A DNA stretch of 6,666 nt, from positions 1 through 6,666 of the forward strand of contig JBLMZH010000006.1 in the NCBI GenBank assembly GCA_050258715.1, given 5' to 3'. The notes under the pieces were generated by a model. The model was not told where the DNA came from, did not search any database, and saw nothing but the letters and a program-made list of their open reading frames with translations. The stretch's first letter is position 1; each line of letters starts with the position of its first letter. The stretch comes from JBLMZH01 sp050258715 (GTDB lineage Bacteria; Patescibacteriota; Doudnabacteria; UBA920; O2-02-FULL-48-8). The translations under genes were made by a program, and so were the position numbers. Below, one piece after another: positions 1 through 5,194 of the stretch.

Positions 1-624
1 GTCTGGGACAAAATTTATAAGGATTTTGAACAAGGCGGAGAGGGGCAAAGCAACATTACAGCGCCCTTGAGGCCGGAGTTTTTGAAATTTTGCGAGCAGT
101 CTGATTTTCCAAAGAAGTCCGCTTTTGATATCGGATTCGGGACAGGAAAATATTTGAAGTATTTGCAGGGTCTCGGTTTTGAAATTGCCGGGATAGACAA
201 CAGCGAGACAGCTTTGAAAATGGCGCGTGAGTTGGTCGGCGACAACGCCGATTTAAATGTGGCGGATATGTACGAATTTGAAATCCCTCAAGGCAAATAT
301 GATTTTATTTATTCGCTGGCCACAATTCATCATGGCCGCAAATCACAAGTCAAACAGACCATCGATAAAATTTATGACGCCCTAATGCCAGGCGGGAAAG
401 TCTTCGTCGATTTTCCGAATATGGAAAGCCATAGTGCCTGGCGGACCTTTCAAACCGCCAAGGAAATCGAACCGGGAACGTTCTCGCCGATCGACGGTCC
501 GGAAATTGGATTGCTGCATAGCGTTTACAACAGACAGGAAATCGAGCAACTGTTCAGCAAATTCAACAGCCCGTCAATAACTCAAACCGCCAGGCAGCGG
601 TGGATCGTGACTGCTCAAAAATAA
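1..624 (+). CDS. Class I SAM-dependent methyltransferase (5' end outside window)
   Basis: The frame is open from the first base to the TAA at 622-624, giving 207 residues; the true start lies upstream, since the window begins at V-W-D-K-I-Y, the usual opening of such enzymes, with no start codon before it. Residues 41-50 carry motif I (AFDIGFGTGK), the glycine-rich S-adenosylmethionine loop. The acidic strand-2 end follows (EIAGIDNS), then a strand-4 segment (YDFIYSLATIHHG) and the post-motif region DALMPGGKVFVDFPN. This order is that of the Methyltransf_11/25-type Rossmann fold; the usual length of about 200-220 residues suggests only a few residues are missing. The substrate cannot be told from the sequence. 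An internal TTG at 67 is not the start, because conserved N-terminal sequence precedes it. The next gene remnant begins 17 bases downstream. Fold call is firm, specific function unknown. Confidence 0.9.
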   Translation, partial: VWDKIYKDFEQGGEGQSNITAPLRPEFLKFCEQSDFPKKSAFDIGFGTGKYLKYLQGLGFEIAGIDNSETALKMARELVGDNADLNVADMYEFEIPQGKYDFIYSLATIHHGRKSQVKQTIDKIYDALMPGGKVFVDFPNMESHSAWRTFQTAKEIEPGTFSPIDGPEIGLLHSVYNRQEIEQLFSKFNSPSITQTARQRWIVTAQK

Positions 625-641
625 AACCGACACCAAGTAAT

Positions 642-888
642 ATGAAAAACGAAACAGCAATCAGGCTCGTTAAGTCAATTCACACGTTGATTTGGATCAT
701 AATGGCGCCGGCCACATTTTATATTCTTTACGCGGGCATTACCAAAACTTTCGGGTTATACTTCGGACCGGAGCGATAATTTTGATATTTATCTTCCGGC
801 TGTAATCGCCAAGTACAACAAGCTGATTTTTGGAATTATTTTGACAGTCGGCTTGTTTCTTGTGATCCTGAACATTCTTAATTCTTAG
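642..888 (+). pseudogene. Small membrane protein gene broken by an internal deletion/frameshift
   Basis: From ATG 642 a 45-codon frame runs to TAA 777-779 and encodes a charged N-terminus plus a hydrophobic segment (LIWIIMAPATFYILYAGI). A second frame, entered near 757-775 and ending at TAG 886-888, encodes YTSDRSDNFDIYLP followed by a lysine-containing loop and another hydrophobic segment (LIFGIILTVGLFLVILNIL). From memory, about 100-residue bacterial membrane proteins have this architecture in one frame: N-terminal helix, a middle helix with a Cys-Pro motif, then a DNFD/FELFLP-like stretch and a last helix. Here the middle helix is missing and the frame changes, so I read a deletion of very roughly 100 bases with the junction near 750-765. 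An assembly error is an alternative. Neither half has a clear ribosome site. Family assignment is from recall, not a search. Confidence 0.6.
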
Positions 889-893
889 CGGGC

Positions 894-936
894 AAATTTA
901 TGGAGGCGAAAAGCGTCAGCCTTCATCCATAATTTT
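894..936 (+). repeat. Imperfect hairpin with T-rich tail upstream of the two-helix membrane protein gene
   Basis: TTATGGA (898-904) pairs with TCCATAA (926-932), with an inner GGC (905-907)/GCC (919-921) helix separated by a 4-base bulge, and AAA/TTT outside. The following TTTTATTT makes it a possible weak terminator for the upstream genes. Its 3' arm overlaps the putative -35 of the next gene, so it may instead be just part of that promoter region. Confidence 0.35.
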
Positions 937-950
937 ATTTGGTGTATGAT
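922..950 (+). promoter_or_regulatory. Promoter of the two-helix membrane protein, leaderless geometry
   Basis: TTCATC (922-927), a 17-base spacer, and TATGAT (945-950). Only 6 bases separate the -10 box from ATG 957, so initiation at the normal distance would fall on or next to the A of the start codon. That implies a leaderless message and also argues against the in-frame TTG at 939, which lies upstream of the -10 box. Confidence 0.5.
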
Positions 951-956
951 TACGCT

Positions 957-1502
957 ATGAAGGTCAAAAAACAAACTTCAGAAACACAAGAAATATCAAT
1001 CAAGCTTGAGCAATACGACGATATTTTTTCCGACTTTGACATAAGGTCGTATTCGAAGCGCTCTTTGTCCGTTGATTTTTTGGAAGAGATCAAGCGGGCG
1101 GCGGTGGACAAGGATTTGAGCGGCGTAGAAATGGTTTTGCATTTGCCAAAAGACTTGCGGGATAAATCGCATGAGAGAACGATCAAGGACCGGCTGTTCG
1201 CTCACTTTAAAAAGCATTACCTTATGCTGTTGAATGAAAGAGCACGCATTATGCAGCTCGGCATAAAAATGGTGATTTTGGGACTCGTGTCCATGGTAAT
1301 CGCGACCTTTATCCTTTATCAAGGAGTGTCGCGGAATTTATTCCTTTCTTTCCTGGTGATTTTTTTGGAGCCGGCCGCCTGGTTTTTGCTTTGGGAAGGA
1401 ATGGATCAGATCATTTTCAATTCCAAGAACGTCAAATCCGATTTGGATTTTTACCGGAAAATGTCGCACCCTAAGGCAAAGATTGTCTTCGAATCTTATT
1501 AA
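957..1502 (+). CDS. Hypothetical two-helix membrane protein
   Basis: A 181-residue protein. Residues 1-100 are soluble and charged, with the distinctive stretch QYDDIFSDFDIRSYSKRSLS and a conserved-looking ELVLHLP-type strand (EMVLHLPKDLRD, 58-69). Two hydrophobic segments follow (about 101-121 and 127-147), the second containing FLEPAAWFLLWEGMDQIIF, and a short tail ends in a DFYRKMS motif and an aromatic C-terminus. This is a type of conserved uncharacterised bacterial protein that I recognise as a pattern, but I know no function. ATG 957 is chosen over the longer TTG 939 because a -10 hexamer occupies 945-950 and there is no Shine-Dalgarno sequence; the message is probably leaderless. A short GC-rich terminator follows at 1534-1554, so the gene is likely monocistronic. 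Presence of the gene is well supported; role unknown. Confidence 0.85.
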   Translation: MKVKKQTSETQEISIKLEQYDDIFSDFDIRSYSKRSLSVDFLEEIKRAAVDKDLSGVEMVLHLPKDLRDKSHERTIKDRLFAHFKKHYLMLLNERARIMQLGIKMVILGLVSMVIATFILYQGVSRNLFLSFLVIFLEPAAWFLLWEGMDQIIFNSKNVKSDLDFYRKMSHPKAKIVFESY

Positions 1503-1533
1503 GACTTAAGTGAAATAAAACTGCCCGCTTGGC

Positions 1534-1554
1534 CCGCCTCATTGGCGGTTTTTT
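1534..1554 (+). terminator. Intrinsic terminator after the two-helix membrane protein
   Basis: CCGCC (1534-1538) pairs with GGCGG (1544-1548) around a TCATT loop, followed directly by six T (1549-1554). The stem is short but all G-C and the T tract is uninterrupted. Confidence 0.65.
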
Positions 1555-1557
1555 GCT

Positions 1558-1580
1558 GCCGAAATATTTGGTGTTTCGGC
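1558..1580 (+). repeat. 7-bp hairpin in the intergenic region before the tandem DUF5666 gene
   Basis: GCCGAAA (1558-1564) and TTTCGGC (1574-1580) are perfect inverted repeats with a 9-base loop. It lies just upstream of a -10-like TATTAT (1584-1589) for which I see no good -35, so it could be an operator or part of the upstream terminator. A second smaller inverted repeat, TTCGAT (1612-1617)/ATCGAA (1625-1630), lies in the presumed leader. Confidence 0.35.
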
Positions 1581-1661
1581 CTGTATTATATGATGCCCCA
1601 GGTATGGTGGCTTCGATTCCTCTCATCGAATAAAGGTCGAAAATTAAACGAAAGGGATTTA

Positions 1662-2387
1662 ATGAACGTATCCAAAAAAACCGTTGGGCTTTTAATGGGG
1701 CTGGCTCTCGTCGCAGGCTCGGCCGTCACGATCGGGCTTCAAACCAAAGCCCAGACCAATAATTCAGTTACAACTTTGGCTGACGACAATACGTCGGCTC
1801 CAGCCGCAACTTCGGGAACTGCCACTGCTACCGGCCAGGAGAAAGGCCGCGCGCCGCTGGGAGGGGACGGCAACATCACAGCCATAAACGGTTCGACCAT
1901 TACCATGCAGGAAGAGGCAAGTGAAGGAGGGGCAGTGTTTATGGTTGATGCCAGCAAGGCGACTATCACTAATAATGGTGCTTCAGCTCAGCTTTCCGAT
2001 TTGAAAGTCGGGGACAAGATCTTTGTTCAAGGCACGACTACCGGCAATAATGTCGCTGCGACTTCGATCTTTGTGGGGCACCCTAATGGCAAAGGCCGCG
2101 GTCATGCACCACTCGGTTCCGACGGAAACATCACAGCCATAAACGGTTCGACCATTACCATGCAGGAAGAAGCCGATGAAGGAGGGACAGTGTTTACCGT
2201 TGATGCCAGCAAGGCGACTATCACCAACAATGGCGCCGCTGCTCAGCTTACGGACTTAAAGGTCGGGGACAAGATTTTTGTCCATGGAACTACGAACGGA
2301 AACAATGTTGTTGCCGCTTCAATCTCTCTGGGACACCCAGGCAGGGGATTTCATGGCTGGCCAATGATGAAAGGTATAGACCGCTAA
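1662..2387 (+). CDS. Secreted protein with two tandem DUF5666-like domains
   Basis: A 241-residue protein. The N-terminus (NVSKK, then a hydrophobic core at 8-25, then QTKAQT) is a signal peptide with a likely cleavage after A30. A low-complexity Thr/Ala/Ser linker runs to about 63. Two copies of a roughly 75-residue beta-rich domain follow at 64-138 and 149-223, each reading DGNITAINGSTITMQEEA, then VDASKATITNNG, then a KVGDKIFVxGTT turn. This is the DUF5666 style (small OB/beta-barrel-like, exported, function unknown). The copies are 85 residues (255 bases) apart. A Gly/Pro/Trp-rich tail ends the protein. ATG 1662 is preceded by GAAAGGG at suitable distance and begins the signal peptide; the frame is open upstream to at least 1542, but that part looks non-coding. 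It is convergent with the transglycosylase and shares its terminator. Exported location is well supported; ligand unknown. Confidence 0.85.
   Translation: MNVSKKTVGLLMGLALVAGSAVTIGLQTKAQTNNSVTTLADDNTSAPAATSGTATATGQEKGRAPLGGDGNITAINGSTITMQEEASEGGAVFMVDASKATITNNGASAQLSDLKVGDKIFVQGTTTGNNVAATSIFVGHPNGKGRGHAPLGSDGNITAINGSTITMQEEADEGGTVFTVDASKATITNNGAAAQLTDLKVGDKIFVHGTTNGNNVVAASISLGHPGRGFHGWPMMKGIDR
1851..2330 (+). repeat. Tandem 255-base coding repeat
   Basis: Copy 1 (1851-2075) and copy 2 (2106-2330) encode the two DUF5666-like domains. The DNA is identical over 44 bases at 1872-1915 versus 2127-2170 and over about 26 bases around the VDASKATIT codons, while the second half of each copy differs at many synonymous and non-synonymous sites. 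This points to an internal duplication with recent homogenisation of only the first half. Confidence 0.85.
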
Positions 2388-2424
2388 ATAATCTAATTAA
2401 ACGAAAAGGAAAAACGGAAATCAA

Positions 2425-2455
2425 AAAACAGGCCCGCATATAGCGGGCCTGTTTT
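2425..2455. terminator. Bidirectional intrinsic terminator between convergent genes
   Basis: AAAACAGGCCCGC (2425-2437) and GCGGGCCTGTTTT (2443-2455) form a perfect 13-bp stem around ATATA. The T tract on one strand and the A tract (T on the other) serve both directions: it lies 38 bases after the tandem DUF5666 stop and 10 bases beyond the transglycosylase stop. Confidence 0.93.
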
Positions 2456-2465
2456 AATAGATTTA

Positions 2466-3797
2466 TCAATTATTCAGTTCGTCGATGTCGTTTTGATACT
2501 GGTTGGCGATTTTGACCACATTGTCGCCGTAGAACCGATACTTGGTATTGGTCGAGCCAGAAAAGTACCGCATGGCCGCGGCCCATTCTCCCTGGACCGT
2601 GCCCGCCCCGCCGGCCTTAAGCTTGATGGCGGAGGCGATGAACGCGTCGCGAATATCCCAGGGATTGGCGGATTTGCCCGTAATCTCAGTAACTTTATCC
2701 TTGTAGCCCATCCAAGTGGAAGGAATGAACTGCGCCGGACCCATGGCACCGCCCCAGCCGACCTGTTTTCCCTTGCTCATCATAGGGCACGAGACCGGAG
2801 TGGTATCGATGTTCAGTCCAAGCTCGGCAGTAATCGTTTGGAAAGGCTGCTGGTCCCGCTCGGGCTTCATAACAACGCGCCAGCTTTTTTCAGGCGGATC
2901 TCCGGCGCGGTTGCAGGTCCCGACATTTTTCCCCAAGTTGGATTCCTGAGTTAAAATCGCGAGCAGAAACGCGGCCCTGACCCCGGTCTGCGAGGAAGCC
3001 CACTGTGCGATCTTAACCGCTTCCCCGAAAGTGATTTGGCTGCTGATCCCCAGCAGCTGATAAAGCCGGCCGCGGATTTCATTCGCTCTTTTGTTGGTGT
3101 CGTTGATGATCGCCTGGTATTCGCTTTCGCGCCCCTTGGTAATGGAAAGCAAATTGTTTTGTTCGCTGACAGTTCCCGCCACTTCCTGCTGCTGCAGGCT
3201 CTGGATCGAAAGCAGGTTGTTGGCGTCTTCCTGCTGGCCAGCCAGCTGCACTTTTTCCTCGGCCAGGTATTTGTTGGTGGCGGCGACTTCGTTTAACAGG
3301 GAATTCAAGCTGTCGGAAAGGCGGGAATAATTTTCCATTTCGGAAATCGCATCAATAAAATTGTCGTGGGTCAAAAAAATATCCAGCATCGAAACTTCGT
3401 CTTGCTGGTAGACGGAACTGATCAATCCGGCGGCCTGCTTCTTGAGCGCTTCCATTTTTTCCGTGTTCGAGTCGATCGTCGCCTGAGTTGCCGTGATCTG
3501 CGCGCCTAAGTCCGTGATCCTGAGGTTCGTGGCCTTAATTTGCAAAGTCAGACTGTCCTGCTGTTTCTTAAGCGTCTTGATCTTGTTTTGGAGAGTATTT
3601 TTTTCGCCCCGGGTTTGGTCGAGCTCTTTTTGATAGGCTGCGATTTGATTTTCAATTTCCTGCAATTGCTGCTGAAGCTGGGTTTTTTCATCCTGTTCTG
3701 GATTGGATCCGGCCGTTTGGGCAAAAGTGGTCGAGAAAGAGGCAAAAACAAAAAACGCCAAAACCAAAACTATTTGTTTCTTTGAATGAATTTTCAT
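2466..3797 (-). CDS. Secreted coiled-coil lytic murein transglycosylase
   Basis: A 443-residue protein that should cleave the glycan strand of peptidoglycan outside the membrane. Residues 8-26 form a signal peptide (FFVFASFSTTFAQ, likely cut after A26). Residues 36-125 and about 160-250 are long Gln/Glu/Lys-rich coiled coils, separated by a short region (SMLDIFLTHDNFIDAISEME, 136-155) resembling the PcsB/EnvC-type hydrolase regulators. The C-terminal domain (about 252-435) is SLT/MltB-like: AILTQESNLG with probable catalytic Glu285, then GGAMGPAQFIPSTW (349-362), then AAAMRYFSGS (406-415). Cys295 and Cys337 flank the insert between the two motifs and may form a disulfide. The start is ATG 3797-3795, which gives the signal peptide; the open frame extends to about 4046 but the extra part is AT-rich noise. 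A consensus -10 lies 7 bases upstream, so the mRNA is probably leaderless. Fusing a coiled-coil regulator to the enzyme suggests recruitment to a division or wall-remodelling complex (inference). Confidence 0.92.
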   Translation of the reverse strand: MKIHSKKQIVLVLAFFVFASFSTTFAQTAGSNPEQDEKTQLQQQLQEIENQIAAYQKELDQTRGEKNTLQNKIKTLKKQQDSLTLQIKATNLRITDLGAQITATQATIDSNTEKMEALKKQAAGLISSVYQQDEVSMLDIFLTHDNFIDAISEMENYSRLSDSLNSLLNEVAATNKYLAEEKVQLAGQQEDANNLLSIQSLQQQEVAGTVSEQNNLLSITKGRESEYQAIINDTNKRANEIRGRLYQLLGISSQITFGEAVKIAQWASSQTGVRAAFLLAILTQESNLGKNVGTCNRAGDPPEKSWRVVMKPERDQQPFQTITAELGLNIDTTPVSCPMMSKGKQVGWGGAMGPAQFIPSTWMGYKDKVTEITGKSANPWDIRDAFIASAIKLKAGGAGTVQGEWAAAMRYFSGSTNTKYRFYGDNVVKIANQYQNDIDELNN

Positions 3798-3804
3798 CCT
3801 TTTT

Positions 3805-3812
3805 ATTATACC
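3805..3812 (-). promoter_or_regulatory. Extended -10 promoter of the transglycosylase, leaderless
   Basis: On the minus strand the sequence reads TGGTATAAT, a perfect -10 hexamer (3810-3805) with the extended TGn element and no good -35. Seven bases (AAAAAGG) separate it from ATG 3797, so transcription should begin at or within a base or two of the start codon. The AAGG touching the ATG is too close to act as a ribosome site. Confidence 0.7.
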
Positions 3813-4060
3813 ATTTATCCTTTGGAAACCTAAATTTATTTTTTTTGAGAACGTGATTATGATTAAATGGCCGCAAAAATAAAATGTTGGAAAAAAATTT
3901 ATTAGCTTTTTTAGAAATAAGCTAGCAATAATATGTTTTGCCTTGAAAACAGCAAAAATTCTAAATATTGGGGGATTTAATTTATTTATAGTTAATTTGC
4001 CAAAGGAACTGTAAAATTTTTGAACTTTTGCCCGGGATTTATTCACAAAGTGTTTATAAA
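3813..4060. other. AT-rich intergenic region upstream of the transglycosylase and the large RNA
   Basis: About 250 bases rich in A and T runs, with no credible coding frame. It contains an imperfect palindrome, TAGCTT (3903-3908)/AAGCTA (3919-3924), and several -10-like words. It separates two divergent transcription units: the transglycosylase leftward and the proposed RNA rightward. Promoters or regulator sites are expected here but I cannot place them securely. Confidence 0.5.
4051..4060 (+). promoter_or_regulatory. Possible -10 element of the large RNA
   Basis: TGTTTATAAA contains TATAAA (4055-4060) just before the first base-paired segment of the RNA. A TTGCCC (4028-4033) upstream is too far (21 bases) for a standard -35. 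Weak on its own; proposed only because the folded region begins right after it. Confidence 0.25.
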
Positions 4061-4646
4061 TGGGCCCTTGCCAATGTTCAAGCAGGGGTATATCATTGAT
4101 TTCACTGAAACGCTCTCATACCTATCGAGCTGTACAGGCGCAGAGGAACCGAACAGGTTGTATCAGCCCTTGAACAAGGCTGGTGATTCTCGGGAGGGAT
4201 ACCTGAGAATCGGGGAAACCCCAAACCTAAAATCCGGAACCGGAAGCGCTATCGCACCAAAACAGGTTGGTTGGAAACCAAGTCCAAGGAATCCAATCAG
4301 CTTGGAAGGATCGAACTCGGATGTTCTCTGGGACAGGGGACATGTCCGTTGACCTTCAGAAGGCGATGCCTATCTCAAGGCGCAGTTGCTTGTCGCAAAT
4401 CCTAGCGACGAGGAGTTGCAAACGAGAACGGTCAGTTCGTTGGAACCTGTAAAAAGGGAAAAACTGCTGTCCGTCTGTGGACTTCAGGTGTTAGCTTCGC
4501 CGCTAATGTGGAGTGCTCGAAAGAGTACAAAGCAGGAGCAGCAAAGCTTCACCTGAAGCTCTGCGGGAATCAAGGAGGAATCATACAAGGCCTAGGGCCT
4601 TATCGCACCAGAACCAGCTCGCCTCGCGGGACTGGTTCTTTTCTTT
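4061..4646 (+). ncRNA. Large structured non-coding RNA candidate, about 585 nt, class unknown
   Basis: No frame is open throughout, yet the strand is dense with inverted repeats. Clearest helices: 4185-4194/4202-4211 (10 bp); GGGG/CCCC at 4212-4222; 4267-4272/4276-4281; 4331-4335/4343-4347; CTTGTCGC 4389-4396/GCGACGAG 4405-4412 (8 bp); TTAGC 4491-4495/GCTAA 4502-4506; GTGCTC-GAAA-GAGTAC 4513-4528, a GNRA-capped stem; 4538-4541+4545-4550/4555-4564; AAGGCC/GGCCTT 4587-4601. GGGCCCT 4062-4068 can pair with AGGGCCT 4594-4600, which would close the molecule 5' to 3', a trait of large bacterial RNAs. A strong terminator (4610-4646) sets the 3' end. I looked for the hallmark motifs of tmRNA, RNase P RNA, SRP RNA and group II introns and did not find them. 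The size is close to that of OLE and ROOL RNAs, but I cannot match either. The fold was done by eye; the boundaries, especially the 5' end, are approximate. Confidence 0.65.
4610..4646 (+). terminator. Strong intrinsic terminator of the large RNA
   Basis: AGAACCAG (4610-4617) pairs with CTGGTTCT (4632-4639), and inside it CTCGC (4618-4622) pairs with GCGGG (4626-4630) across a 3-base loop with one bulged A, about 13 bp in all. TTTTCTTT follows. No protein gene ends here, so it must end a non-coding transcript. Confidence 0.85.
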
Positions 4647-4689
4647 GGTAAAAAGTCGATTTTTCGCGGGCGGGGAAAGCTCGTTGTTC

Positions 4690-4728
4690 AATGTATCAAA
4701 TTCAAGATTCAATTTTGATGCATTTTTT
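4690..4728 (+). terminator. AT-rich hairpin with T tract, possible second terminator
   Basis: AATGTATCAAA (4690-4700) pairs with TTTGATGCATT (4714-4724), 11 bp with one G-T pair and a 13-base loop, running into TTTTTT (4723-4728). It may back up the preceding terminator; being AT-rich and just upstream of the next gene, it could also be a protein-binding palindrome. Confidence 0.45.
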
Positions 4729-4781
4729 ATTTGGCTTGCACTAAAGAATTGTTCAAACTTTTTGGGTAAATTTAATTGATT

Positions 4782-4802
4782 GCCGGTTCTGGGGGAACCG
4801 GC
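4782..4802 (+). promoter_or_regulatory. Hairpin in the leader of the winged-helix gene
   Basis: GCCGGTTC (4782-4789) and GAACCGGC (4795-4802) form a perfect 8-bp GC-rich stem with a TGGGG loop, 15 bases before the ribosome site and with no T tract. Candidate mRNA-stability element or operator for the small DNA-binding protein encoded just downstream. Confidence 0.5.
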
Positions 4803-4827
4803 CGAAGGGTTTCAAGAAGGAGGAAGG

Positions 4828-5037
4828 ATGAAACAAGAGGAAGACAAATCGGTCAGCCGATACATTGTTGATCGCATTCGGTCTGAATTCGCCGAGATGC
4901 CAGGCTTGCATCTCTCGGCCGCTCAGGCCCAGCGTCTTCTGAACGTTGATCCTAGAACCTGGGAGAAGGTTTCCGCTTGTCTCATGGAAAGCGGATTCCT
5001 CCGCAGGACGGACAAGGGCTGCTACGCAAGAGCCTAA
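4828..5037 (+). CDS. Small winged helix-turn-helix-like protein
   Basis: A 69-residue protein. Residues 8-24 form a first helix (SVSRYIVDRIRSEFAEM). PGLHLS (25-30) leads into the helix AAQAQRLLNV (31-40), the turn DPRT, a second helix WEKVSACLMESG (45-56), and a FLRRTDKGCY hairpin (57-66) that looks like a wing. This pattern (EMPGLxLxxxQAxRL... then GFLRRTxDGxY) belongs to a widespread group of small uncharacterised proteins that I recall best from Acidobacteriota and Myxococcota-type genomes. DNA binding is inferred from the helix-turn-helix layout only. A very good ribosome site (AGGAGG, 4818-4823) fixes ATG 4828. It stands alone between terminators at 4610-4646 and 5084-5119, downstream of the large RNA. 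The longer frame reaching back to 4780 would run through the leader hairpin and is rejected. Target unknown; autoregulation at the leader palindrome is possible. Confidence 0.8.
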   Translation: MKQEEDKSVSRYIVDRIRSEFAEMPGLHLSAAQAQRLLNVDPRTWEKVSACLMESGFLRRTDKGCYARA

Positions 5038-5083
5038 GGTGCCGGGAGACGATATGATCAATAGCGGGAACTTTTTCTCTTGA

Positions 5084-5119
5084 GGCACGCGTGGATAGGA
5101 ATCCGCGCGTGTCCTTTTT
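5084..5119 (+). terminator. Strong intrinsic terminator after the winged-helix gene
   Basis: A 13-bp stem: the left arm 5084-5096 (GGCACGCGTGGAT) and right arm 5101-5113 enclose an AGGA loop, with two G-T pairs, followed by CTTTTT (5114-5119). Confidence 0.92.
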
Positions 5120-5141
5120 GATCTTTGGCCAGGTTGACTAA

Positions 5142-5169
5142 TTCACGGAACAATAATTGTTGTTATACT
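5142..5169 (+). promoter_or_regulatory. Extended -10 promoter of the single-domain DUF5666 gene
   Basis: TTCACG (5142-5147), a 16-base spacer, and TATACT (5164-5169) preceded by TG at 5161-5162 (TGTTATACT, extended -10). Predicted start near 5176 leaves a leader of about 19 bases. A TTGACT at 5134-5139 is 24 bases from the -10 and is too far. Confidence 0.65.
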
Positions 5170-5194
5170 TTGCTCAATTAAATTTATTCCCCAA

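Noticed and set aside
1542..1661. N-terminal extension of the tandem DUF5666 protein
   Set aside because: It begins inside the upstream terminator loop and encodes an unlikely Cys/Trp-rich stretch before a normal signal peptide with a ribosome site.
1851..2330. CRISPR-like direct repeat
   Set aside because: Only two copies, 255 bases apart, inside one reading frame: a protein-domain repeat.
3798..4046. N-terminal extension of the transglycosylase frame
   Set aside because: AT-rich sequence with no start context; it would bury the signal peptide that begins at ATG 3797 and would include the promoter.
4306..4322. tRNA or tmRNA T-arm-like GGATCGAACTCGG
   Set aside because: No matching acceptor stem, D-arm or anticodon arm, and no tmRNA tag reading frame nearby.
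4185..4350. Group I intron-like GGGGAAACCCC followed by paired segments
   Set aside because: I see no P7 or conserved core (GACTA with its AGTC partner) and no interrupted gene around it.
4020..4352. 110-codon open frame across the start of the RNA region
   Set aside because: No ribosome site, no recognisable domain, and it runs through several perfect hairpins. Beyond its TGA (4350-4352) the same frame continues to another TGA at 4550-4552, so UGA recoding would lengthen it, but the transglycosylase here uses TGA as a normal stop.
4463..4648. Frame reading TAVRLWTSGVSFAANVECSK and on to the terminator, reminiscent of a transposase C-terminus
   Set aside because: Blocked upstream by TAG at 4403-4405, no start or family motif recognised, and it overlaps the GAAA stem and the terminator hairpin. 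No insertion-sequence ends or target duplications seen.
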